Positions 1-6,583 are shown, counted from the stretch's first letter. The stretch: 8,169 bases of DNA from Balneolaceae bacterium (GCA_021767245.1 JAASTO010000114.1:1-8169); one strand, 5' to 3'. Numbers and translations: made by a program. Notes: generated by a model from the letters alone, not told the origin.

Positions 1-668
1 AAGCCATTTAATGCTTCTATCAAGAGGTCCAGCCCTTTATAAGGCCGAACCAGCCCAAAGAATAACAAAATAAGATCATTATCGGAGAACCCGTACTGCT
101 TCCTCAATGCTGATCGTGATTCTTCCGGAAGATCCTGTTCATAAACCGGATGAAATAGCTTAATGACCTTTTTACCGATGGAAAGGTGGTCAGCTTCCAA
201 AGCACTTTTTTCTGATAGAACGATCACCTGATCCACCTTATCCATCAATGTCCCGGATAAGAATTTGCCTAAAGGAAAATTTTCGTGAGGCATTAGGTTG
301 TGGGCGAGTACTGAAATGGTGGTATCAGGAGATTGCATCTTTACCCTATTGATCACTTTGATAAAAGCAGGCGCAAAAAAGGGGTGCCAATAACTGATTA
401 AAAGGTGATCTGGTTCATCTGAAGCGATCTTTGTGGCAGCTTTTCTCCAATTCAGAGGGTTCCAGGAGTGAAGAATTCGTTCGGCGTATTCTTCAGTATC
501 ATTATCCTTTAAAAATTGATCTTTTCCCGGAAACAAAAGAGATGGATATAAGTTGGTAAAGTTGTAAGCCTTAACATCTGTTCTATCCTTCAGATTCCGG
601 ATCAGATAATCACTGAATTTTGCAATACCACCTCGGTATGGAGGAAATACACTTAAAAATGAGATCAA
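1..668 (-). CDS. Glycosyltransferase, GT4-like (GT-B fold), 3' part cut off by window edge
   Basis: The first 222 residues of a glycosyltransferase are visible; the C-terminal half lies beyond the left edge. The N-terminus (FLSVFPPYRGGIAKFSDYL) is a first beta strand plus glycine-rich loop, typical of the acceptor domain of GT-B enzymes. An AHNLMPHEN segment lies at residues 122-130. FFGLVRPYKGLDLLIEAL (203-220) opens the nucleotide-sugar-binding domain, with the usual arginine (R208) and KG (211-212) that contact donor phosphates. By family it would transfer a sugar from an activated donor in the cytoplasm, probably for a polysaccharide or glycolipid; donor and acceptor cannot be told. The start is taken as TTG at 668-666, because an in-frame TAA at 680-678 excludes anything further upstream and the next ATG would remove the whole first fold unit. 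No signal peptide, membrane segment or Shine-Dalgarno is seen. Family call firm, exact role unknown. Confidence 0.85.
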   Translation of the reverse strand, partial: MISFLSVFPPYRGGIAKFSDYLIRNLKDRTDVKAYNFTNLYPSLLFPGKDQFLKDNDTEEYAERILHSWNPLNWRKAATKIASDEPDHLLISYWHPFFAPAFIKVINRVKMQSPDTTISVLAHNLMPHENFPLGKFLSGTLMDKVDQVIVLSEKSALEADHLSIGKKVIKLFHPVYEQDLPEESRSALRKQYGFSDNDLILLFFGLVRPYKGLDLLIEALNG

Positions 669-762
669 GGGATTCTTTTATTTGAAATGGTAATGTTTAA
701 AATAAATAATCACAAACTCTAACGGGAACCATATTAAACTAATAGCTCTTAATAATTTTCAG

Positions 763-770
763 TAAATTTG
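763..770 (+). promoter_or_regulatory. Bacteroidota-type -7 promoter element (TAAATTTG)
   Basis: TAAATTTG followed by CACC matches the Bacteroidota sigma-A -7 consensus TAnnTTTG at every specified position. It lies 26 bp before the ATG at 797, which would give a leader of roughly 20 nt. I do not see a convincing -33 TTTG partner upstream, so the motif rests on the -7 element and its position in a divergent gap. Confidence 0.65.
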
Positions 771-796
771 CACCGAAAATTTTATCAAATGTATTT

Positions 797-1867
797 ATGA
801 AATATCTAACAAACCTCGCACTCTTTTTATTTCTTGTTAACTCAACAGCCCTTGCTCAATTATCGGTTTCTGTAAACGGTAACAATTCGATGCAGGTATT
901 TACTATTAATGATGAGAATGTGGACCTGAGCCAAAGTTCATATTTGAATGCTTCTTCAGTTTTAACTTCCGATATAAACACTGTAACCGGTTTATCAACT
1001 TTGTTAAAGTCAGATGCCGTTGAGATATTCGCAGCTGCCAATGAGCCCCTTTTTACCTCTCAGATATCCACTGCAGGGGGGGATGAGTCACTGAAAATAT
1101 ATGCAGCGCTGAATGGTTCATTCATCATCCGTGAAAATATTGCCAATTTTCTTTTTTACGATTCAAAGGGTGAGATCAAACAAACAATTTCTAATAGCTC
1201 TCAAAGCACTGAAGGGGAATCTATTTCAGAGTTTGCTGCAGATCCTGCCATGAAAACAAAAGTATTGTATAATCCGAAGATCGTAAGGGACGGGGAGGAA
1301 GACTCACGAGCCAGGATCATAGAGTCTGATTATACAACCAATGATTTCTTTTACAGTTCAGACCGGGCAATAAGAAGCGTGAAGGTTACAAGTGATGGTC
1401 AGTTTATCGGAGTAATTTCCTATGGCAGCGGAGATGATCAGCTTTCCCTGTTTGACCGATTTGGGAATGAGCTGAATACCATATCATTTGATCAGGCTGT
1501 GATGGATTTTGAAATTTCTTCAAATGGAAGATTTGTAGCGCTCAGATCTAATGGAAGGGTGGGTGTTTATGACATTCTGAGCGGGGAGAGAGTTGGAAGT
1601 ACCAGTTTCAGATCCAGACTACAGTTTGCAACCTATGTACCTGAAGATCATACGATCGTAGCAATAACTGCAGAACGTTCCGGAAATACTCTTTCAGACA
1701 TTGAATTCCATGCTATCAATACCGAACTGCGAAGTATAGAAAGAAAGGAATACAATGGTCGGCTTGGGTTTCATGATAAAGTGCCGGTTACTTTACAAAG
1801 AAACAATGCCAATGAATATGTACTGAATGGCTTTAACAATCCGGTTGAACTCAGTATTAACTTCTGA
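797..1867 (+). CDS. Exported protein of unknown function with beta-propeller-like repeats
   Basis: I do not recognise this 356-residue protein as a named family. The N-terminus has a Sec signal peptide: MKY, a hydrophobic core (LALFLFLV) and an ALA-Q junction that suggests signal peptidase I cleavage after A20. There is no lipobox cysteine, so it should be periplasmic or released. The mature part shows repeats of about 35-45 residues with a propeller-blade pattern: 99-131 (LKIYAALNGSFIIR then FLFYDSKGE), 193-228 (VKVTSDGQFIGVIS then LSLFDRFGNEL), 235-268 (VMDFEISSNGRFVALR then VGVYDILSGERVG) and a weaker one at about 274-311. The pattern of a strand, S/D-N/D-G, a hydrophobic strand and then a D-x-x-G turn resembles WD40, TolB or quinoprotein propellers. 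Residues 21-95 are Ser/Asn/Thr-rich with no recognisable motif. It is a single gene between a divergent glycosyltransferase and a convergent clpC, with its own promoter and terminator. A binding or scaffold role is a guess. Confidence 0.8.
   Translation: MKYLTNLALFLFLVNSTALAQLSVSVNGNNSMQVFTINDENVDLSQSSYLNASSVLTSDINTVTGLSTLLKSDAVEIFAAANEPLFTSQISTAGGDESLKIYAALNGSFIIRENIANFLFYDSKGEIKQTISNSSQSTEGESISEFAADPAMKTKVLYNPKIVRDGEEDSRARIIESDYTTNDFFYSSDRAIRSVKVTSDGQFIGVISYGSGDDQLSLFDRFGNELNTISFDQAVMDFEISSNGRFVALRSNGRVGVYDILSGERVGSTSFRSRLQFATYVPEDHTIVAITAERSGNTLSDIEFHAINTELRSIERKEYNGRLGFHDKVPVTLQRNNANEYVLNGFNNPVELSINF
1076..1082 (+). repeat. G7 homopolymer tract inside the exported-protein gene
   Basis: Seven consecutive G residues encode part of Ala-Gly-Gly-Asp (residues 93-96) in the gene at 797-1867. 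The reading frame is open through the tract as given. Such a run is uncommon in AT-leaning DNA and is a possible slippage or sequencing-error site. Confidence 0.9.
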
Positions 1868-1906
1868 TTGAAGAACTGATCTTTCAAATTTTCCGACGGA
1901 TAAAAA

Positions 1907-1935
1907 AAAAGCCCTGCTCGTTGAACAGGGCTTTT
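1907..1935. terminator. Bidirectional rho-independent terminator between convergent genes
   Basis: GCCCTG (1911-1916) pairs with CAGGGC (1926-1931) across a 9-nt loop, and flanking AAAA/TTTT can extend the stem to 10 bp. Read on the minus strand the hairpin ends in about nine U residues, a strong terminator 32 nt past the clpC stop. Read on the plus strand the tail is UUUUGUUGU, which should also stop the gene at 797-1867, whose stop lies 39 nt before the stem. Confidence 0.93.
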
Positions 1936-1967
1936 GTTGTAATTTGATTAGAACTTATCAAACAATT

Positions 1968-4553
1968 TTAAGCCTTTTTGGCTTCTTCAGAGGTGTCCTC
2001 TTCATGATCAGATTCTGAAGTGCCATTTTCAGATTTTGATTCAACCGGTTCAGCTTCAGTCCAGTCAAAATCCAATCCATCTCTGGATTTATTCATCTTG
2101 ATCTTAATGACCGCTCCTTCCTTATGTTCATTCTCAAGAATCTCCTCAGCCAGCGGATCTTCGATATATTTCTGAATCGCTCGTTTGAGCGGGCGGGCTC
2201 CGTACTTCTGATCAAAGCCTTTATCAGTAATGAATTCCTTGGCAGCCTTAGTTACTTCGATCGTAAACCCAAGCTCTTTGATCCTTGCGAATAGTTCCTC
2301 ATTCAGTAGGTCAATGATCTGATAGATATCCTCTTTCTCAAGCGGCTTGAAGGTGATCACATCATCAATTCGGTTCAGGAATTCGGGATTGAATACTTTC
2401 TTCAGAGCGTCCTGAATAGTTGATTTCATCTTCGCATAATCGAAGGGTGAATCATCCGTATCAAACCCGATACCTTTACCCATATTACGAATATCGCGGG
2501 CTCCGATGTTTGATGTCATGATGATAATGGTATTTCTGAAATCTACCTTTCGGCCCAGACTGTCGGTCAAAATACCGTCATCCAATACCTGCAGTAAGAT
2601 ATTGAAGACATCAGGATGGGCTTTTTCGATCTCATCCAAAAGGACAACGCTGTATGGTTTGCGTCTCACTTTTTCGGTGAGAATTCCGCCTTCTTCATAC
2701 CCAACATAGCCGGGAGGTGCTCCAACCAAGCGAGATACAGAGAACTTCTCCATGTATTCACTCATGTCGATGCGAATAAGGGTGTCTTCTTTGTCGAATA
2801 AATACTTGGAAAGAACTTTGGCCATCTCAGTTTTACCCACTCCGGTAGGTCCCAGAAAGATAAAAGAACCGATGGGGCGGGATGGATCTTTAAGTCCGGC
2901 TCTGGTTCGTTGAATAGCTTTTGTGAGTTTGATGATGGCTTCTTCCTGACCGATCACCTTACCTGAAAGACTTTCCTTCATCTTCAGAAGTTTTTGTCCC
3001 TCTTTTTGGCTGATCTTATTAACAGGTACGCCACTCATCATGGCTATGACAGAAGCTACATCTTCCTCATTTACATCATAAACAATATTCTCAGATTCTT
3101 TTTCCCATTCTCTCTGGGCAATTTCAAGTTCTTCGATCAAGCGTTTTTCCTGATCACGAAGTCGGGCAGCCTCTTCAAAACGCTGCTTTTTGACCATTGA
3201 GTTCTTTTCCTCACTGGTGCTTTCGATCTGTTCTTCAAGATCAATGATATTTTGTGGAACCGTGATGTTTGCCAAATGGACCCGGGCTCCGGCTTCATCC
3301 AGGGCATCAATCGCTTTATCAGGCAAAAAGTGATCTGAAACGTAACGATCGGTAAGCTTCACACAGGCCTCAAGGGCTTCATCCGTGTATTTTACACTGT
3401 GATGTTTCTCATATTTTGATTTGATCTGATTCAGGATCTCAATGGTTTGCTCCGGTGTGGTAGGATCTACCATGATCTTCTGAAAACGTCGCTCAAGGGC
3501 GCCGTCCTTCTCAATAAATTGTCGGTATTCATTCAGAGTGGTAGCTCCGATCGCCTGAACTTCACCTCTGGCTAAAGCAGGTTTCAGCATATTTGAGGCA
3601 TCAAGTGAACCGCTGGCACCACCGGCACCAACAATCGTATGAAGCTCATCAATGAAGAGGATCACATCGTCTGTTTTTTCGAGCTCGGTCATCACAGCTT
3701 TCATTCGCTCTTCAAACTGACCCCGATATTTTGTGCCTGCTACCAGTGCGGCAAGATCAAGGGCGATCACACGCTTGTCGTATAGTACCCGTGATACCTT
3801 GCGCTCTACAATACGGGAAGCAAGTCCTTCGGCTATAGCCGTTTTACCCACACCGGGTTCACCAATCAATACCGGATTATTTTTTTTACGTCGACTCAGT
3901 ACCTGGGCCACACGCTCAATTTCTTTTTCACGGCCGATAATTGGATCAAGGCGACCTTCTTCTGCAAGTTCAGTAAGATCACGGCCGAAGTTATCCAGTA
4001 CAGGAGTTTTAGATTTATCCATTTTTTTCTCTCTGGAACTGCCTGAGCCGCTTGGTCCTTTTGAGGCTGCAGCACTAGCTTTCATGGTTGAAGAATCGCT
4101 GTGATCATCCCGTGATTTTCCGGAAATGATCAAGTCAAGTTCCTCCCGTACAGCATCGTATGAAATACTGAATTGCTGGAGGATCTGTGCGGCAATATTT
4201 TCATCATCTCTGAGCAGCGATAATAACAGGTGCTCGGTTCCAATGGTATCGCTCTTATAAAGTTTAGCTTCCAGATAAGTGATGCGTAATACTTTTTCGG
4301 CTTGTTTTGTAAGCGGTATATTACCAACCTGAACCGACCCGCCGGTTCCTCTCACTGTGTCTTCAATAGTTTTTTTGAGTTTAAAGAGGTCGCAATCCAG
4401 GTTTTTTAAGATCCGGACGGCAACGCCGTCGCCCAAACGTACAATTCCTAATATTAAATGTTCAGTTCCGATATAGTCGTGTCCCAATCTCAGCGCTTCT
4501 TCACGGCTGAATTGAATAACATCACGAACTTTACTTGAAAAATTTCCCTCCAT
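1968..4553 (-). CDS. clpC: ClpC, AAA+ ATP-dependent unfoldase of the Clp protease
   Basis: A cytoplasmic hexameric unfoldase that feeds proteins into ClpP. Domains in order: a double Clp_N repeat (about 5-143, each with a GTEH motif, E31 and E107); a Ser/Lys-rich linker (about 145-182); AAA-1 with Walker A GEPGVGKTA (231-239), Walker B ILFIDE (298-303) and an RRF arginine pair (355-357); a short UVR coiled-coil insert (about 446-485), which marks ClpC and separates it from ClpB and ClpA; and AAA-2 with Walker A GPTGVGKT (568-575), Walker B VVLLDE (636-641) and FLNR arginine R728. An IGF tripeptide at 695-697 is the loop expected to dock on ClpP, so this should be a protease partner and not only a chaperone. 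At 861 residues it is somewhat longer than the 810-residue Bacillus ClpC; the extra length is the linker and a Glu/Ser-rich tail after about residue 830. All catalytic motifs are intact. clpP is not in the window. Confidence 0.97.
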   Translation of the reverse strand: MEGNFSSKVRDVIQFSREEALRLGHDYIGTEHLILGIVRLGDGVAVRILKNLDCDLFKLKKTIEDTVRGTGGSVQVGNIPLTKQAEKVLRITYLEAKLYKSDTIGTEHLLLSLLRDDENIAAQILQQFSISYDAVREELDLIISGKSRDDHSDSSTMKASAAASKGPSGSGSSREKKMDKSKTPVLDNFGRDLTELAEEGRLDPIIGREKEIERVAQVLSRRKKNNPVLIGEPGVGKTAIAEGLASRIVERKVSRVLYDKRVIALDLAALVAGTKYRGQFEERMKAVMTELEKTDDVILFIDELHTIVGAGGASGSLDASNMLKPALARGEVQAIGATTLNEYRQFIEKDGALERRFQKIMVDPTTPEQTIEILNQIKSKYEKHHSVKYTDEALEACVKLTDRYVSDHFLPDKAIDALDEAGARVHLANITVPQNIIDLEEQIESTSEEKNSMVKKQRFEEAARLRDQEKRLIEELEIAQREWEKESENIVYDVNEEDVASVIAMMSGVPVNKISQKEGQKLLKMKESLSGKVIGQEEAIIKLTKAIQRTRAGLKDPSRPIGSFIFLGPTGVGKTEMAKVLSKYLFDKEDTLIRIDMSEYMEKFSVSRLVGAPPGYVGYEEGGILTEKVRRKPYSVVLLDEIEKAHPDVFNILLQVLDDGILTDSLGRKVDFRNTIIIMTSNIGARDIRNMGKGIGFDTDDSPFDYAKMKSTIQDALKKVFNPEFLNRIDDVITFKPLEKEDIYQIIDLLNEELFARIKELGFTIEVTKAAKEFITDKGFDQKYGARPLKRAIQKYIEDPLAEEILENEHKEGAVIKIKMNKSRDGLDFDWTEAEPVESKSENGTSESDHEEDTSEEAKKA

Positions 4554-4562
4554 CTGACGTGT

Positions 4563-4567
4563 TCCTT
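4563..4567 (-). promoter_or_regulatory. Shine-Dalgarno-like AAGGA before clpC
   Basis: On the minus strand AAGGA precedes the clpC ATG by 9 nt, supporting the start at 4553. It stands out because the other starts in the window (668, 797, 6215, 6478, 6608, 7337) have no comparable purine motif at the right distance. Confidence 0.55.
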
Positions 4568-4611
4568 AGTCCTTTTGGTATATAATAGTTTCTTCTGATG
4601 TATTTTAAAAC

Positions 4612-4622
4612 GTGTCTGACAC
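4612..4622. promoter_or_regulatory. Small palindrome GTGTCTGACAC in the clpC leader
   Basis: Two perfect 5-bp arms, GTGTC and GACAC, flank a central T about 60 bp upstream of the clpC start. An outer A/T pair (4610 and 4624) matches after one mismatch. It could be a repressor operator or a very short RNA hairpin. The motif is short enough to be chance, and I cannot match it to a known operator with confidence. Confidence 0.3.
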
Positions 4623-4637
4623 ATCTTTAGTTCATCG

Positions 4638-4654
4638 CTACTCGAAGGTAGTAG
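4638..4654. repeat. Inverted repeat CTACT / AGTAG in the clpC leader
   Basis: Five-base arms (4638-4642 and 4650-4654) separated by 7 nt could form a small stem-loop. No T tract follows in either direction, so it does not look like a terminator for gpmI. If transcription starts near 4663 it would sit at the 5' end of the clpC mRNA, which is inference. Confidence 0.35.
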
Positions 4655-4670
4655 GGCGGTATAGTAAATG

Positions 4671-4678
4671 CAAACTAA
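4671..4678 (-). promoter_or_regulatory. Candidate -7 promoter element for clpC (TTAGTTTG)
   Basis: The minus strand reads TTAGTTTGCA, one mismatch from TAnnTTTG and followed by CA as in many Bacteroidota promoters. It lies just past the gpmI stop and would give a leader of about 110 nt containing both inverted repeats. No clear -33 motif is seen. An AT-rich TATTATATA stretch nearer the gene (about 4579-4587) is an alternative core promoter. Confidence 0.28.
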
Positions 4679-4694
4679 AAGCTTGAGAGAAGAA

Positions 4695-6215
4695 CTAAAA
4701 TAATGGTGTGCCGGTCATTTCCTCAGGTTGCTCCATTCCCATGAGCTTGAGAATGGTTGGGGATACATCGGCAAGGATGCCGTCATGCATCTGTATTTGT
4801 TCAGGATAATTGACGATGACTGCAGGCACCAATGCCGTAGTATGTGCGGTATGTGGACTGCCATCTGCCTTGATCATTTGATCGGCATTTCCATGGTCCG
4901 CAATGATCAGAGATCTGTAACCGTGTTCGCTAGCCGTATCGATAACCTTCTTTAACTGAGCATCAACAGCTTCCACAGCTTTGATCGCAGCATCCATGTC
5001 TCCGGTATGTCCAACCATATCCGGGTTAGCGAAATTGAGTACTACGAACTGATACTCCTCTGAAGATAGTTTTTCACAAAGTGTATCTGCTACTTCCTCA
5101 GCACTCATTTCGGGCTGAAGATCGTAAGTGGCCACTTTGGGGCTTGGGATAACGGTTCTGTCTTCTCCCTCATTTGGAGTTTCAACCCCGCCATTAAAGA
5201 AATAGGTGACGTGTGGATACTTTTCAGTTTCAGCAATACGGAACTGTTTAAGTTCCTTTTTGCTGATCCATTCACCCATCGTGTTATTTAAAACCTGAGG
5301 TGGAAATGCTACTCTTGCAAACTCAAAGGTCTGATCGTAAGAAGTAAAGGTTGTGTAATGAAGATTCAATTCTTCAACATCAAACTCTGCGAATTCTTTT
5401 TCATTAAGTGCCCTTGAGATCTCGCGGGCTCTGTCACCTCGTATGTTATAGAAAATGACGGCATCATCTTTATTGATCCTTGAAGACGCCTCGTCGTTTA
5501 TCAGAATCGGTTTGATGAATTCATCGGTAACATCATTTGCGTAGGAACTTTCAAAAGCTTCCCCGGGAGTATCAAATTTTTCACCTTTTCCTTTTACTAA
5601 CAGATCGTAAGCCAGCTTAATGCGTTCCCATCGGTTATCACGATCCATGGCATAGTATCGGCCTACAATACTTGCGATCTCACCTACACCGATCTCGGCA
5701 GCTTGCTTCTGAAATTCTTTGGCATACTCAATACCACCGTTAGGGGAGGTATCACGACCATCCGTAAAAGCATGAACGTACACATTATCTATGCCGTGTT
5801 TTTTACAAAGACGCAGCAATGCAAAGAGGTGTTCGTTATGACTGTGAACCCCACCATCCGAAAAAAGACCCATCAGGTGGATCTTATTCTTCTGTTTAGC
5901 TTTTTCGATGGCAGTCAGTAACGCTTCGTTCTCGAAAAAAGAACCGTCTCTGATGGCTTTGTTAATTCGGGAAAGTTCTTGCCAGACAATTCTTCCGGCA
6001 CCAAGGTTAAGGTGACCAACTTCAGAATTGCCAAACTGACCATCGGGCAATCCTACATTTTCACCACTCGCGGAAAGCCTGGAGTGGGGACAGGATTCGA
6101 ACAGGGAATCAATGAAAGGTTTGTCAGCTTTATCAATTGCGCTGACGGCTGGATCTTCAGCCAACCCGAATCCATCTAAAATGACAAGTAGTGCTTTTGA
6201 CTCAGGGTTGGCCAT
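4695..6215 (-). CDS. gpmI: 2,3-bisphosphoglycerate-independent phosphoglycerate mutase
   Basis: Interconverts 3- and 2-phosphoglycerate in glycolysis and gluconeogenesis through a phosphoserine intermediate, using two Mn2+ ions and no bisphosphoglycerate cofactor. The alkaline-phosphatase-superfamily metal ligands are present: D14 (LVILDGFG), the catalytic serine S64 (GNSEVGH), D399 and H403 (NPDMVGHTG), D440 and H441 (ADHGN), and H458 (HTAHTT). The inserted transferase domain carries H124 (GGVHSH), DGRD (152-155), R186 and R192 (VGRYYAMDRDNRW), R259/R262/R264 (RGDRAREI) and K332 (TEKYPHVTYFFNGG). The 506-residue length is normal. The start agrees with the family, and the gene begins 11 nt after the rpsT stop with no Shine-Dalgarno, so it is probably cotranscribed with rpsT and may be translationally coupled. 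No terminator separates it from clpC. Confidence 0.97.
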   Translation of the reverse strand: MANPESKALLVILDGFGLAEDPAVSAIDKADKPFIDSLFESCPHSRLSASGENVGLPDGQFGNSEVGHLNLGAGRIVWQELSRINKAIRDGSFFENEALLTAIEKAKQKNKIHLMGLFSDGGVHSHNEHLFALLRLCKKHGIDNVYVHAFTDGRDTSPNGGIEYAKEFQKQAAEIGVGEIASIVGRYYAMDRDNRWERIKLAYDLLVKGKGEKFDTPGEAFESSYANDVTDEFIKPILINDEASSRINKDDAVIFYNIRGDRAREISRALNEKEFAEFDVEELNLHYTTFTSYDQTFEFARVAFPPQVLNNTMGEWISKKELKQFRIAETEKYPHVTYFFNGGVETPNEGEDRTVIPSPKVATYDLQPEMSAEEVADTLCEKLSSEEYQFVVLNFANPDMVGHTGDMDAAIKAVEAVDAQLKKVIDTASEHGYRSLIIADHGNADQMIKADGSPHTAHTTALVPAVIVNYPEQIQMHDGILADVSPTILKLMGMEQPEEMTGTPLF

Positions 6216-6226
6216 CCAACTTAGAT

Positions 6227-6478
6227 CTATAGGTTGTTAACGTACTTTGTAAGCTGTGCTTTTTTTCTGGCGGCGTTATTTTGGTGGATAATTCCTTTAA
6301 CGCTCATTCTGTCGAGGTAAGAAACAGCTTCTTTGAGTGCTACTTCAGCTTTGCTTTTGTCAGAGATCTCGTAAACATTTTTAACGAGCGTTCTCATTTT
6401 TGAACGTCTGCTTCGGTTGTGTTTACGGCGTTGTTCAGCCTGACGTACACGTTTTTTAGCTTGTTGGGTTATTGGCAT
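6227..6478 (-). CDS. rpsT: Small-subunit ribosomal protein S20 (bS20)
   Basis: An 83-residue basic protein with the S20 signature: MPITQQAKKRVRQAEQRRKHNRSRRS at the N-terminus, which binds 16S rRNA, then KMRTLVKNVYEI and a C-terminal helix with KGIIHQNNAARKKAQLTKYV. S20 is a three-helix primary binder of 16S rRNA in the body of the 30S subunit. The length is typical of the family. It is the first gene of a probable rpsT-gpmI unit, divergent from cmk across 129 bp. The 5' region contains a 7-bp hairpin ending about 30 nt before the ATG. S20 represses its own translation in E. coli; whether that holds here is not shown by the sequence. Confidence 0.97.
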   Translation of the reverse strand: MPITQQAKKRVRQAEQRRKHNRSRRSKMRTLVKNVYEISDKSKAEVALKEAVSYLDRMSVKGIIHQNNAARKKAQLTKYVNNL

Positions 6479-6507
6479 TGCTTAATATGCTTTTAGAATT
6501 AATCATT

Positions 6508-6525
6508 TCTCGAATTTTTTCGAGA
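6508..6525. repeat. Perfect 7-bp hairpin in the rpsT 5' region
   Basis: TCTCGAA (6508-6514) pairs perfectly with TTCGAGA (6519-6525) across a TTTT loop. On the rpsT strand the loop reads AAAA. It lies 29 bp upstream of the rpsT ATG, so it is probably within the rpsT mRNA leader. It has no U tract after it on either strand, so a terminator is unlikely; a structural or regulatory leader element is possible. Confidence 0.5.
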
Positions 6526-6545
6526 TTCCAAAATTAAGAGTTATG

Positions 6546-6554
6546 CAAATATTA
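6546..6554 (-). promoter_or_regulatory. Candidate -7 promoter element for rpsT
   Basis: The minus strand reads TAATATTTGCA, which is TA-N3-TTTG, one base longer than TAnnTTTG but with the typical GCA continuation. It lies 67 bp upstream of the rpsT ATG and would put the hairpin at 6508-6525 inside the transcript. A TTG at 6581-6579 is a loose -33 candidate with rather long spacing. Confidence 0.35.
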
Positions 6555-6583
6555 AACAAGAAATGATTGAATAATTAACAATA

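Larger units (their letters stand above)
6501..6568. repeat. Spaced 10-bp perfect inverted repeat in the rpsT-cmk divergent region
   Basis: AATCATTTCT at 6501-6510 is the exact reverse complement of AGAAATGATT at 6559-6568, with 48 bp between the arms. The left arm overlaps the first three bases of the hairpin stem at 6508-6525. In rpsT-strand RNA the two arms could pair as an alternative to the small hairpin; as DNA they could be two oppositely oriented protein sites, one facing each gene. Confidence 0.5.

Noticed and set aside
3733..4104. 123-codon open frame on the plus strand
   Set aside because: It is fully antisense to the ClpC N-domain linker and AAA-1 region, is Ser/Arg-rich as expected from reading that DNA backwards, and has no domain or start context of its own.
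4638..4654. Terminator between gpmI and clpC
   Set aside because: The stem is only 5 bp and no U tract follows on the minus strand, so it does not meet the usual pattern for a rho-independent terminator.
6093..6102. tRNA T-loop-like GTTCGAATCC on the minus strand
   Set aside because: The flanking five bases on each side do not pair as a T stem, no anticodon arm or acceptor stem fits, and the bases encode conserved gpmI sequence (LFESCPHSRL).
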